Of a DNA stretch of 64,000 bases, positions 34,386 to 45,534 are shown piece by piece; within the stretch, counting starts at the first letter, position 1, and each line of letters begins with the position of its first letter. The stretch is from contig NC_081553.1 of the NCBI RefSeq assembly GCF_963082655.1, positions 18,132,643-18,196,642 on the forward strand, given 5' to 3'. Origin of the DNA: Stomoxys calcitrans (lineage: Eukaryota > Arthropoda > Insecta > Diptera > Muscidae). Below the pieces are notes generated by a model, which worked only from the letters and a program-made list of their open reading frames with translations, searched no databases and was not told the DNA's origin. The position numbers and the translations under genes are program-made.

Positions 34386-36855
34386 AACCCTTCATTGGCA
34401 AGGACTGCCGACCAAGTGTACGTGTTCTTCTTTTTTCGTTATGGAAGAGGCACATTCCGGAGTGCCTTCTCCGCACGCTTCTGATCCATGCCCTGGACCC
34501 CGGTTCTGTTCGGTTTGCCACAACCGCCTCCATCATCGGTCTGTGTCTGTGAGGTGTAACCGGTGCATGGAGTGGGTACATTTCCAATCTTGCTCTGAGC
34601 TCACTTCACTACGGGAGTATAGTCGTACTGGATATGTTGCAAGGCGCTGTGTGAACTTAGCCAGCAGTGGGTCACAAGCGTCCTCGTCGTCGCCTTCTGC
34701 GTCCTCGTAGTCGGACTACGTGACCCACCCGACCTCTGCCGTGCGGCAATATACGCAACAGCAGCATCCCAGCCCCAATATTGCCAGGTCAGTGCTGGGA
34801 AGTGTATAATTTTTGCAACTAAACTGCAATGGTCTCCGTGGAAAGACCGATGAGTCGGAAGAACATATTGGTCGCAGCGATCCAGAGACAAAGCTGACCA
34901 ACACCTGTAGCTTGCCCAGTTGTCACGAATACAATGTGCTACGTAAGGAATGGAGGTGGGGATTGGTCTTTGTGATACACCATTCCGTGCAATATAGACC
35001 CATCTCGCCTGCGCCTGGCGCTAATGGCCCCTACATGGAGTGCATGGTGATAGCAGTCAGGTCCGGTAGTGCCGAGATAGAGCTATACAACGTGTACACA
35101 CCGCCGGTTGATAGCTGTGTCCCAATTAATGGCCAAGCTTACAACCCCGAGATAAGTGGGTTACTATCTGGCCATAATCGTCTGGTTCTAGGGGACTTTA
35201 ATGCGAATCACAACTTCATGGCATTCTGCCCTAGGTAACGACCAGCGTTGCATAGCTTTGGCAGAGCAGATTGTAGGCTCCACGTTTTGCACGGTGAATG
35301 AGGATGCCCCCACTAGGATTACGAGGAGGTGTAGCCGCTCACTAGACATTTCCATAGCATCCCCTGATCTACCGACTGACCTATCCTAGCAAGCCGTCAT
35401 CTCTTTGGGGTCAGACCGCCCGACTTCATTACCTCTGAACGCCGGACGTTTATCAATCAGAAGAAGACCGATTAGGCTGGCTTCAGAGAGTATAACAATC
35501 GCCGCTTCAGTGAACTGCCACCCCCCTCGGATGTGGTAGCAGCCGAGAGAAAATTCCGAGACATCATTTACGTAGCAGCCTCTCGCTTTATACCAGCCGG
35601 TCGAATACCCCAAGTGCGGCTCAATTTCTCGGCGCAGGCAGTGGTATTCGCAGACGAGCGTGATGGGAGCTGAATCTGGAAATAAACAGGTTAGTCAACG
35701 AACATAAGCGGAACTTGTGGCTGGAAAACTTGGAGCAATGTAACATAGGCACCGGTTTAGGCAAGCTGTGGTCTACTGTAAAGTCACTCTCGAACCCCGG
35801 TGATGGGATGACAGGACCTCAGTCACTTTTGGCGAAGTAACCGTGACTGATCCGAAGAGACGCGCCAGGTTGTTCAACCGTCAATTTATTGTACATCCCG
35901 AGAGTGACAGGGCAAGAAGAAGAGCCATTCGCAGTATTCGTGGTTTCCGAGCCGATGGACAACCATCACAATTTACCGTGGACGAAGTTACGAATGTAAT
36001 CTGTAGCGTCAAATCATCCAAGGCCTTGGGCCCCGACGGAATCTCTACATTGATGTTGAAGTATTTGGATTTACCTGGAGTTGAGAACCTCACTTCTGTT
36101 CTCAACCTGTCTTTGAACACTCTTATAGTTCCCGATGTCTGGACATTGGGCTGAGTGATACCGCTACTGAAGCCTGAAAAGGTCCCGAATTTGAGGAGGT
36201 CGTACTGACCGATCTCCCTTCTTTCACCAGTAGCAAAGAGGCATGAGGCATTACTCCTCCCGAGCCTCGTAGGAGAATTTCTTTTCGCCGAGCATCAACA
36301 TGAGTCGCGAATTATCTGTGTGGTCGTCAGTCATTTGTGGAATTTAGGGATAAGAAGTCGAAGTAACGTAGAGTGCAACAGGGAGTTCAGCAAGGTGAGG
36401 TGATATCTCCGGCACTTTTTAACCTCTACCTATCCTCCATTCCACCCCCTACAGACGCCATAGTGATTGTATAATATGCGGACGATTGTACGATAAGTTG
36501 AACGTCTACCTCAACGAACTTGCCTCATATTTCGCTGCTAAAAATCTGAACATATCTGCCACCAAATTTCAACCACATTGTTCACTACAAATACGCGTGA
36601 GGTGAATACTGAGCTGACTGTGATGGTCGATGGAGAAATGATTCCGACCATCAAATGCCCCAAAATACTTGTCGTCACATTTGAGAACTCTTACACATTC
36701 TCCTCACATGCCACAGCATTTTGCGATTAAGTCAAAAGTAGAAACAAGGTCCTCAGGTCACTTGCTGGCAGCACTTGGGGTGCAGACAAAGAAACCTTGT
36801 TGACCACATACAAAGCAATTGGCCGGTCTGTGGTGAGTTATGCAGCGCCAGTGTG
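34386..36855 (+). pseudogene. Jockey-like non-LTR retrotransposon (zinc finger, endonuclease, part of RT)
   Basis: 34441-34710 encodes a Cys/His finger (FCSVCHNRLHHRS ... RCNRCMEWVHFQSC). The endonuclease follows at 34813-35240 (LQLNCNGLRG; IELYNVYTPP; RLVLGDFNANHN) and 35200-35390 (ITRRCSRSLDISIASPD), with a frameshift between them and a deletion after LRGKTDE. 35843-36154 encodes the RT start (SKALGPDGISTLMLKYL). After that only broken RT segments remain (about 36160-36850). Several frameshifts and stops are present. It is on the same strand as the host gene. Confidence 0.85.
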
Positions 36856-37260
36856 ATTTCGCGGAATTTTATTTCCACTTTTATTGTTAACCAAAAGTAA
36901 AAAATTGGTATAAAAATTTGTTTGAGGCACTGGGGGACCTCCCCACGAAATTTTATTTGCAACCCAAAACCCGCCAACGGAATATATAGACCAATCATGA
37001 CAATACGGTACTCAAATGAAAGGTATTTGGAGCAGAAAACGAATTTGATATCCACTTTTCGGGGCAAGCATTTCCGGGTTCTCGCTCCTCTCAAAATGCC
37101 CAGCGACAGGACAAAATTTACCGACACGAATGTCGAGTTTTACGCAGATACCAGCCATCACGACCCAAACTTGCGAGGCCCAACGCCCCCACATGTGGTA
37201 ACCCACACATGAGTACCAATTCGATCCAACGTATTTGGAGGTATTCACCTCCGGTTGAAA
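36856..37260. repeat. Family D fragment
   Basis: 'atgacaatacggtactcaaa', 'tgaaaggtatttggagcaga' and 'gaatttgatatccactttt' are family D units. No end sequences are present. Confidence 0.65.
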
Positions 37261-37754
37261 AAGCAACTCCACTCCGAGCTAATGCTTTACCCACGATTTG
37301 GGTACAAACCACAGCCACCACGTTGCTCCCTATTGGGGCCTCACAATTGTCAGGCTGGAACCGAAGTTCCAGGGGCTTCTGACACCCATGGTACCAGATT
37401 AAAGTCTCTGGTCAGACTTCGTAACCTTAAAAGAAGACTACCAGTTGAACCCCAAACAGTTCCGGACTGGTCACCTGGACGAGAAGAAATGCCCTAAGCC
37501 GACCTCAAGCCAGCATACAAAAGTATGCATCAAACATACAACAGAACGATATACACAAATAGGACACGACAGCCCTCACAGGCTACGCCAAATATATCAG
37601 CATCAACATGGGACTTTACAATCAACGCGGCTAAGGGAACCAACAATGGACAAACGCCGCTGCATCAACATGGGCAAGACAGGTGCCAGGCCATGTCATG
37701 CGCAGCACCAAATCACTCGGTCGCACCAGCACAACAAAACCTCGTTATGGATAA
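37261..37754. other. Unassigned, slightly GC-richer stretch
   Basis: Short plus-strand ORFs (37255-37497 and 37445-37780) overlap in different frames and show no motif. It may be the 3' untranslated part of the R1-like element on the minus strand, but I cannot show this. Confidence 0.35.
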
Positions 37755-38860
37755 CTAGCGTGTATTCATCCCTTCACTAAGTCTTGCCCGCCTCCTAAGA
37801 AATACTTCCCGCGAAAAGGTGGCCAGCCTTGCAACAGTCGTCTCGTCCTCAAGGGCCCTACTGAAATCCCACACCGCCTCGCTAATCCCCATCGCGCCTA
37901 AATTTCTAATGTCTGCATAGTACGGGCATTCTGTCAGTACATGCCTCCAGTCCTCAGGTCTCCCACAGTCGCACAAATCAGTCGCGGACAAGATCCTCTG
38001 ATGCAAAAATGCATTAAAGGAACCATGTCCCGTCAGTATGAAGCCCATACTTTGGCAGAAGCCAAAGTCAGGGCGGTCTCGTACGAACGTCGCGTCACGA
38101 ATAAATTCGTAAGTTACCCGACCATTTTCACTGTTCGTCCATCTAGTTCTCCACCTATCATCAAGATGCTCCAAAAGGAGTGCCTTGAGCCGCCCAACAT
38201 CCCCATCTGCAAGCTCCGAAGCGGTGAGCCAGTCCTCACGCACTAATGAAATTCCCTTTTTCACACTATACAGAACGGCCATATAACTTACGAGTAAATC
38301 AAGCGGGGGCGCGCCAAGCAATGCCTGTAGTGCATCTGTCGAAACAGTCCTACACACAGGCAAGCAAGCCAGCATTGCCACCCTCTGACAAGAGAGGATC
38401 TTCTTTCGTCCTAAGACTGTCGCAGCAATTCCGTGCCATACAGGCGCTCCATAAGTTGCGCAAGCAACAAATAGACCACCATATATGGACCGAACAGCGC
38501 GACGACTAAGACCCCAATCGCTACTCAGAACACGCTTAACCATACCGGCTACTCCAGTCAACTTCTCCTTCACCCGTTCCAAATGGACCAGGAAATCCAT
38601 TCTCTCCGGAACAGTCACCCCCAGACATTTAACGAGTGCTACATTCCTAATGCTAGCTCTACCAGATCGAATCGCGGGTGGACGATTCCGCGACAAGATG
38701 CCCTTGAGCAACATTGTCACGGTTTTGTCCTCTGCGACGTCAACACCAACACGATCGCTCCATTCGCGTACAATGGCCATGGCAAGCTCACCACGAGTTT
38801 ACAGAGCAAGTCTGGAATCGCCTTCAACCAGGATGAGAAGTATGGATCTTAAATGAAAGC
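37755..38860 (-). pseudogene. R1-like non-LTR retrotransposon, C-terminal ORF2 (341 codons open)
   Basis: This minus-strand frame is open from 38780 to 37755. It encodes the region after the RT active site: VGVDVAEDKTVTMLLKG, then YLGVTV-like VKCLGVTVPERM, the thumb segment SIYGGLFVACATYGAPVW, and a C-terminal zinc knuckle CDCGRPEDWRHVLTEC (C-X-C-X7-H-X4-C). These are hallmarks of R1/Waldo/TRAS-type LINEs. The copy is 5'-truncated at about 38860, so the endonuclease and the RT core are missing. The lack of stops over 1 kb suggests a fairly young insertion. It is not a host gene. Confidence 0.88.
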
Positions 38861-39230
38861 TATATGGGAGTAGATAACGGAATTGATTTGCATTCCGGAA
38901 CCAAGTGTCTGGGGGTCCGCCGCATGGCCCTAACTCCCCAAACTAGATTTCTTTACTGGTCACGTAAATATGGGGCTAATATACAAGAAATTTGGGAATA
39001 GAGGACCAATCTGATACCATACCCAAAACGGAAAAATTCATCGACCATGGCAATATGGGGCTCATTTAAAGGTATTTGAAAGTATTACACAACTTTTGAT
39101 ATCCACAATCGGGCCAATCGTGGGCCATCCCACACCAAAACACCCCCAAACAACATCGACCATGGCCATACAGAGCCCAAATTTAAAAAGAGAAAGAAGG
39201 GTAACGGAGCGGGCATGGTTCAGCTAGACC
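38861..39230. repeat. Family D fragment
   Basis: 'gaccatggcaatatggggct', 'atttaaaggtatttgaaagt' and 'gatatccacaatcgggcc' are D units in the forward orientation. Confidence 0.65.
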
Positions 39231-39235
39231 ATATA

Positions 39236-39462
39236 TTGGGTTGCCCAAAAAGTAATTGCGGATTTTTCATATAGTCGACGTTGACAAATTTTTTCACAGG
39301 TTGTGACTTTGTAATTGCATACTTTCTTCTGTCAGTTATCAGCTGTAACTTTTAGCTTGCTTTAGGAAAAACGTGTAAAAAAATTAAAGTTCATTCTAAG
39401 TTTTATTAAAAATGCATTTACTTTCTTTTAAAAATTCCGCAATTACTTTTTGGGCAACCCAA
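39236..39462 (-). mobile_element. Mariner-type MITE, copy 2 (227 bp)
   Basis: Inverted ends 'ttgggttgcccaaaaagtaa' with TA on both sides (39234-39235, 39463-39464). The interior is reversed relative to copy 1. It ends 266 bp before the last homeobox exon. Confidence 0.9.
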
Positions 39463-39728
39463 TACAAATATTTAGGATCCATAAAAATAGCTTCACACAT
39501 CTCTGAATTCTGTTTTTCTTTGTAAATCACCAAAATCAAAGAATTTGTTGCTTTCTTTTGTACCACTTGAACATAAAATCATTCCTTCTATCTACGCCCA
39601 TGCTGACTTAAAATCAACCCTTACTAGTAAAAAAAGAAACTTAATGGCACTATTACCAACATTGAGCTATCATAAGATTATTTATTCAATTGTTTAATGT
39701 TCCTTGTTTTCCTTTCTATTCCTTGCAG

Positions 39729-40250
39729 GTGAAAGTTTGGTTTCAAAATCGTCGCACCAAACACAAACGCATGCAACAGGAGGGCGATAGTGATACGAAG
39801 AGTCAGAAAGGCAGTCAGTCCGGTGATAATGAGGGTAAGAATGATGGCTCACAAACTAGCTTTGAGGATCAGGATGACTTGGATATGGCCGATGGCGATG
39901 ACATTGATGAAGATGAGGATGAAGTTATCGACATGGATGACTATGATGATCATGAGCTGATGGATGCCGAGGAAAGGAAACGCATGATGAGCGAACATTT
40001 TCAAGAGATGCAGCAGAGGCATTTTGCCCAGGGCCAAATGTTTCAACAGCAAAGCCAACAGCATCAACAGTTTTTGCAGCAGCATTTTTTCCAACAACAA
40101 CAGCAGCAGCAACAACAACAACAACAACAGCAACTTTATGCTCAAGGTGAGCACCAAAGACAACAGCAGCAGCAGCAGCAAACACAACAGCAGCCACATA
40201 ATCAAGAACGTTCTCCACAGCAACAGCAACATTCTTCACCAAAACATTAA
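39729..40250 (+). CDS. E5: Last exon: homeodomain residues 45-60, acidic and polyQ tail
   Basis: After the acceptor ttccttgcag the frame opens with VKVWFQNRRTKHKRMQQEG, completing homeodomain helix 3 with Q50 and N51, the DNA-contact residues of this class. A linker rich in S, D, G and K follows, then an acidic block (DDLDMADGDDIDEDEDEV, then MDDYDDHELMD). A Q/H-rich tail with a run of 14 glutamines ends at the TAA at 40248-40250. Exon length is 173 codons plus stop. The acidic block after the homeodomain favours E5 over ems. PolyQ and acidic regions commonly act in transcriptional control, but no function is shown here. The reverse-strand leucine-rich ORFs are shadows of the CAG/CAA tract. 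Confidence 0.92.
   Translation: MKVWFQNRRTKHKRMQQEGDSDTKSQKGSQSGDNEGKNDGSQTSFEDQDDLDMADGDDIDEDEDEVIDMDDYDDHELMDAEERKRMMSEHFQEMQQRHFAQGQMFQQQSQQHQQFLQQHFFQQQQQQQQQQQQQQLYAQGEHQRQQQQQQQTQQQPHNQERSPQQQQHSSPKH
40090..40222 (+). repeat. CAG/CAA repeat tract within the last exon
   Basis: Mixed CAA and CAG codons encode three glutamine-rich runs. Mixed codons tend to slow slippage compared with pure CAG. The tract is likely variable in length between individuals. Confidence 0.9.
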
Positions 40251-40735
40251 CCCTGCGCTTAGATTCAACATCCTTTACCCATTAGCATCATTTAGCCAAT
40301 TGTATTTATTTGTTTCATTTACTATAAGTTTATGCTCCAATTGATAAGAGATTTCCGCATAGCTATTCCGGCTAAGGAAACACAGCCAACTTAAAATTAT
40401 ATGTTGGCACTTGTGGTTGAAACCAGTGTATTGTAAATATTGTATTGATCCCAAATTAAATGTATTGTATGTATTATTATGTTCCTTTAGTTACATTATA
40501 CGACCCATCTATGTTTTAATGGCTCCCTCGAAAGTAATAGTTTCGTTTATACTCTTAACGTACAAATCAAGAAAAAAAATATTATTACACGTCACCCTCA
40601 TCCTTTTAGGCACCCTTCTACGAAGATAGACGAACAAAGATTATAAACAATATATGACATTCGTATTTATGAATAATACTATTTGTATAATAATACTATT
40701 TGTATAAAATAAATAAATTTAATGTAAGAAAATAC
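40251..40735 (+). other. 3' UTR of the homeobox gene
   Basis: AT-rich, unique-looking sequence after the stop with AATAAA at 40708-40713 and again at 40712-40717. The end of the transcript is inferred, about 20 nt further on. Confidence 0.7.
40708..40717 (+). terminator. Overlapping polyadenylation signals AATAAATAAA
   Basis: Two overlapping AATAAA hexamers, about 460 nt after the stop codon of the last homeobox exon. Confidence 0.75.
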
Positions 40736-40799
40736 TGTACGACATGTTAACTTTTTATTAAAATTAAGGTAAGTGATTTTGTCCGTTGTTTAAAAGGGG

Positions 40800-41170
40800 A
40801 TTAGTTTTACTTTTATAAACAAGGCTGCCTGACAGACGAAGATGATACTATACAAGACAAGGTTCCGAGTGGTACTTGTGAAAGCAGACGAGGCAGTGCT
40901 TGGAGTGTTTGAGAGAAAGATTCTTCGTAAAATTTAATGACTAGTTTTCAGTGATGACATATGAAAATATAACGGTTGTATTGGCTAGGTCATGAATGAA
41001 GACGCTCCAGAGAGAAAGTCTTTTGAATGCGATCACGATAGTAGCCGTAAACCGGGACGGCTAAAAGCTCGATCAAAAAAATTAACTGGTATGAGACATC
41101 TCGAAACTTGATGTCAGAAATTATAGAAGGAGAGCCGAATATCGGGCACTTGGAACACTATTCTTAGTTC
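40800..41170 (+). pseudogene. RTE-like non-LTR retrotransposon, C-terminal remnant
   Basis: Plus-strand frames give DEAVLGVFERKILRKI near 40890 and MNEDAPERK, later frame SSRKPGRLK, near 40995-41065. This is the order seen at the C-terminus of RTE-type ORFs. It is interrupted by frameshifts and carries no domain of its own. It fits the missing C-terminal part of the elements at 1545 and 9207, but on the other strand. Confidence 0.65.
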
Positions 41171-41228
41171 GGCTAATGTTACATGTATGTAATGTTACAA
41201 ATATTTTGTCATTGCCAATTAAAGTAAA

Positions 41229-41341
41229 ATAGGTTAGGTTGAAGAGGGTGCAGATATTAATCCACCCCATGCCACAATGGACATGCAACTAAGTCAGTAA
41301 TCGGTTCGTTGTGCGCTCTAAAAACTATAAAGTAACCTCTA
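41229..41341 (-). mobile_element. Jockey-like 3' UTR only (5'-truncated copy)
   Basis: 'taggttaggttgaagagggt', 'ccaccccatgccacaatgga' and 'aaaaactataaagtaacctc' are the same sequence as at 30684 and 32818. No coding part is attached. Confidence 0.6.
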
Positions 41342-42304
41342 ACAAGTAAAAAGGAAGTAAGTTTGGCCAGACCAAACTTTAGATACCTCCCAGCTCGGGT
41401 ATATATGTAAACCCCCTTTCGGCACAGTCCGATGACAATTGGATAACTTATGCACCCAAATTCGGCACGGACATTGAGTGGTCTTATAAATATAAGTCAC
41501 TGTTGAAATTTTTATTTCAAAAATCGGGTAATAAATAAAGCTTTTATGAGCTTCAAAACCTTAACCGGCATAACGGTTTATATGACAGTTATATCTAAAT
41601 TCATTCCTATTTTTGCCATATTTTGGTCAGATGGCGGGTGGCCTAAAACTACTCACTGTTTCAAATTTCAGTGAAATTGAAAATAATGCTTTTATGGGCT
41701 TCAGCCCTTTATCCGGAGATCGATCTATAAGACAGCTATATCTAAATACAGTCCTATTTTTACCATATTTGGGTCGGATGGCAGGTGGCCTAAAATTACT
41801 CACTGTTTAAAATTTCGGCGAAATTGGATAAAGAATAATGCTTTTGAGGGCTTCAGACCCTTCATCGGGAGATCGATCTATATGGCAGCTATATCTAAAT
41901 ATAGTCCGATCTCAACCATATTTGGGTCACATGTTAGGGGGCCTAAAACTACTCACTGTTTCAAATTTCAACGAAATCGATTAAAAAATAAAGCTTTTAT
42001 GGGCTTCAGATCCTTTATCGGGAGATCGGTGTATATGGCAGCTATATCTAAATATCATATTAAGGTTCGAAGTTGAAAGGCCTAAAACCACTCACTGTTT
42101 CAAATTTCAGCGAAATCAGTTAAAAAATAAAGCTTTTATGGGCTTCAGACCCCTTATCGGCAGATCGGTTTATATGGGAGCTATATCTAAATATAGTCCG
42201 ATCTGAACCATACTTAAGTCAGATGTCGGAAGGCCTAAAATAACTCACTGTTTCAAATTTCAGCGGACAATTCATAAAGCTTTTATGGGCTTCGGACCCT
42301 ATAT
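41342..42304 (+). mobile_element. Family B element, 3'-truncated
   Basis: Head 'caagtaaaaaggaagtaagt', then 'ggccagaccaaactttagat'. About five B units follow. It stops abruptly at 'tatcggcagatcg' where a jockey-like remnant begins. Confidence 0.8.
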
Positions 42305-42790
42305 CGGCAGATCGAAACCACTTCCCCTCCTTCAAGGTTTCCTAACGTCGCCTCGATTATTCCGCGATGGTATGAGCTGCTCCCATTCTCAATCCATTCT
42401 CCCATCGCCTTACATGTCATAGCCGCAGTGGCCTCCACACACTTAATAATGGGTCGGATATCTAGAATAGTCTCCAGTGCCCTGGTGGGCGTGGTGCTCA
42501 TCGCTCCGCCTATGCCAAGACAACATGTTCTCTGAACCTGTTGTATGGTATGTTGCGCTTTTTCTCCATAACAGTCCACCAAACTTCTGAGGCGTAAGTA
42601 AGTTTTGGTCTAATCACGCTCCTGTAGAGCCAGTGGACTATCCTCGGATTCAGGCCCCATTTCGAGCCTACGGCCCGTCTACATAGTGCCCAACATCTGT
42701 AAGACATCTCAGTACGCTTCTGAGTGTGATACTTCCAATTCAGTTACCTGTCCAAGATCAAACCCCACATTGTGCCGATCGGTCCACTTT
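42305..42790 (-). pseudogene. Jockey-like non-LTR retrotransposon, post-RT remnant
   Basis: Two overlapping minus-strand frames give CWALCRRAVGSKWGLNPRI and YRSVIRPKLTYASEVWW, then QVQRTCCLGIGGAMSTTPT and ALETILDIRPI. This is the region between RT and RNase H in jockey-type elements. One frameshift separates the two halves near 42545. Confidence 0.8.
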
Positions 42791-42883
42791 TGATTTAGGG
42801 CGCCCCTTTTGGGTTGGTTTTGGGCTTGGGGTGGCATCTAATTTCCTGGACGCAATTTTTAATACTATATTCTACCAATCAGG

Positions 42884-42990
42884 GCCACCGTGGCGCAGAG
42901 GTTAGCATGTCCCCATATGACGCCGAACGCCTGGGTGAACATCAGACGTTCAGGGTGTTTGTGGCCCCCATGTCCACAATATAAATGATC
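42884..42990 (+). mobile_element. tRNA-derived SINE head fragment
   Basis: The A box region 'gtggcgcagaggttagcatg' is intact, but the B box is lost after 'gaacgcctgggtgaacatc'. The body is absent. Confidence 0.75.
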
Positions 42991-43146
42991 ACCTTTTAAG
43001 GTCTGCAGAACGTATTCCGAAACGAATCCATTTCTTCTGTCCAGCCACAGAAGGACCACATGTACTTTCACTTAGGCTGAAGCTAATATAACAATAATCA
43101 GAAAGCTGGTTTGTTTTACACTATCCGGATCCGAGGTATACAAAGC

Positions 43147-44171
43147 AAACAAGTACAGAAGCCGTCAAGTTCGGGCGGGCCGAACTTTGAATACCCACCA
43201 CCTCGTGTATATACAATATGTAAACCACCTTTCATCAAAATCCTGTGAAAATTGCATGCCTTATGTGTCACAGCAGTTATATCGAAATATGTTCCGATTT
43301 GGGCCAAAGACCTTTCATTTGAGCCCCATGTGGCTATGGTCGTAAATGTGTCCCCTTTGGGGGAGGTTTTTGGGGAGAGGCGACCCCCCAAACACTTGGT
43401 CTCATATTTGGATATTAGATTCTAATTCTACACTCAAATACCTTTTATTTAAACCCCATATTCCCATGGTCAGTAAGTAAGTCCTGTTTCGGGGGTGGTT
43501 TGGGGAAGGGGTGAACCCCCAGAAACGTGGTCCCACATTTGGATATCAGATTCGTATTCTACTCGCAAATACCTTTCATTTGACTCCCACATTGCCATGG
43601 TCGGTAAATATGTCCGATTTAGTGGTGTTTTGGTGATTGGAGTGGTCCTAGCACTTGGTTCAACAAATGGATATCAGATACGTTTTCTTATCCTAAATAC
43701 CTATCATTTGAGTCCCATATTGTCGTGATTGGTCTAAATATATGTTTGGTAGGTTTTAGGTTGGGGCGGCCCCCCTAGGTACCCCATCCGCAATTTGGAT
43801 ACCAAATTTTTATTTTTAGGGTACTATATGAGAGCACACAAAATTTCGCTTAAATCGCACCACCCATCTCCGAGATCTGGCGTTTCTGAAAATTAGGGTA
43901 AGGGGGAGGGTCCGCCCCCCCCCCCTTCAGATATCAAAAAATGTAGTACCCTATTTTCACCCCGGGATCATTATGCACCATCTGTGAAAACTTCAAGAAA
44001 GTCGGTTTAGCCGTTTCTGAGTCTATAAGAAACACACAAACATACAAACAAACGAACAAACAATTGATTTTTATATATAAGAAAATAGGGTCGGAAATGG
44101 ATATTTCGATGTGTTACAAACGGAATGACAAAATGAATATACCCCCATCCTTCGGTGGTGGGTATAAAAAT
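43147..44171 (+). mobile_element. Composite element: B head, family D interior, B tail
   Basis: The B head ('cgggcgggccgaactttgaa', 'acccaccacctcgtgtata') runs to about 43305. Reversed family D units fill 43306-44085, ending with the reversed D start ('aaacaaacgaacaaacaatt'). The B tail follows ('agggtcggaaatggatattt' to 'cttcggtggtgggtata'). Either D inserted into a B element and replaced its middle, or this is a chimera. Confidence 0.75.
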
Positions 44172-45298
44172 TGAGGGTTTATTTACACGTTCTTAAGTTA
44201 TCTATTCATAAAATGTGCAACCCCTAGGTCGAATTAAACTACCTGTATCTACATTTATCACTGAATTTACCAGAGTTGCCTATATATATTTTCACTTTAA
44301 TGCCTTCTACACTTTGTAATAAACTAAATTTGCACTTATTTCTAAATAACACTAATTAATAACAACACTGATAATGATTAAACACTCCATTTTATTTTTA
44401 TAGCTTTTGTACGTGAAAACTATTTTGACCCCTTAAATGTTAAATGGCTGCTAGTGCGAAAAGTTTATAAGCGTATTAAGATGATTAACCATCATTCAGT
44501 AAAATGCACAACAACTAAAAAATTAAAAACATAATACATCATTATTAAGACTTTGAATGTACGATTAAAAGACATGCATTACAAATGATATGAGCATTTA
44601 ATAAAAAATAATAAAAAAAGCGAATGCATAATACGAGACTTCGTAATACAATATCAACTGTAATTATGGGGTTTGTACGCGTCCATTTTATTTTTTAATG
44701 ACTATTTTCATTGCAAACTGACTTTTTGCTCAAATGACACATAAAAAATATATATTACTTTGCCTCACTTTTGTTCATCATTCATGGCGACAAAGAAACC
44801 ATGGGGGAAAAAACAAACAACGAACAAGAAAACTATTCAACTGGTATTCATATGTATATCATCATTCAATCCTAATTTCAATTTTAATTATTTTAATGAC
44901 ATTAAACCGGATCATAAGTACCGTGCCATGGTGGGGAGGGGGTAGCGTAACTGACATCAATCTAACAGCGTTTCTTTCGTTTTTGGAGGGGTTTGACGAA
45001 ATTTAATAACAACATTTTAATGTTTGGTAAACGTTATAATTACCATAATGATGTTATAACAACCTCGTGTGCGCTCTATCCGTTGACATTTGGCGTAACA
45101 ACTGGTCTGGTCATTGTATAGTTACCATGTCAAATGATGTTGTTTTCCCAGTGACTCCTAAAATAAGACATTCTATTATTTATAGAGCGAGAAGTGTCGC
45201 GCATATAATCTGTTAGAAATTGTAACGCGTAGAACGGGCGAAAAGAGAATGATTAAGCAAATGAGTAAGTTTGTTAATGACATAGACCAAGATATATA
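44172..45298. other. AT-rich island, no gene recognised
   Basis: None of the repeat families is visible. The ORF at 44734-45006 has no motif and overlaps another frame. It is probably intergenic. Confidence 0.4.
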
Positions 45299-45534
45299 TT
45301 GGGTTGCCCAAAAAGTAATTGCGGATTTTTTAAAAGAAATTAAATGCATTTTTAATAAAACTTAGAATGAACTTTAATCAAATATACTTTTTTACACTTT
45401 TTTTCTAAAGCAAGCTTAAAGTAACAGCTGATAACTGACAGAAGAAAGAATGCAATTATAGAGTCACAAGCTGTGAAAAAATTTGTCAACGCCGACTATA
45501 TGAAAAATCCGCAATTACTTTTTGGGCAACCCAA
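45299..45534 (+). mobile_element. Mariner-type MITE, copy 3 (236 bp)
   Basis: Inverted ends and TA on both sides (45297-45298, 45535-45536). Very similar to copy 1 over the full length. Confidence 0.92.

Larger units (their letters stand above)
27687..39728 (+). other. Homeobox-splitting intron, 12,042 bp
   Basis: Donor gtaaat at 27687 and acceptor ccttgcag ending at 39728. The intron separates homeodomain residues 44 and 45 (TETQ|VKVW), a position known for introns in many homeobox genes, including this class. It holds a B array, a nested SINE/A pair, two jockey-like copies, a plus-strand jockey-like copy, an R1-like ORF, D fragments and a MITE. Confidence 0.9.

Noticed and set aside
34813..35389. 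A host nuclease with a GDFN motif
   Set aside because: It is flanked by a zinc-finger ORF1-like segment and RT pieces with frameshifts, so it is a LINE endonuclease remnant, unlike the isolated ORF at 49748.
37261..37780. Two overlapping plus-strand ORFs of 80 and 111 codons
   Set aside because: They overlap in different frames, have no motifs, and lie next to a minus-strand LINE 3' end.
39849..40242. Leucine- or valine/alanine-rich reverse-strand ORFs under the last homeobox exon
   Set aside because: They are shadows of the CAG/CAA and GAT-rich coding sequence on the plus strand.
27529..40250. Calling the homeobox gene ems instead of E5
   Set aside because: [16 protein letters not shown] and TETQ and the acidic tail fit my recollection of E5 better. 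Both belong to the same family and only an alignment can settle it.
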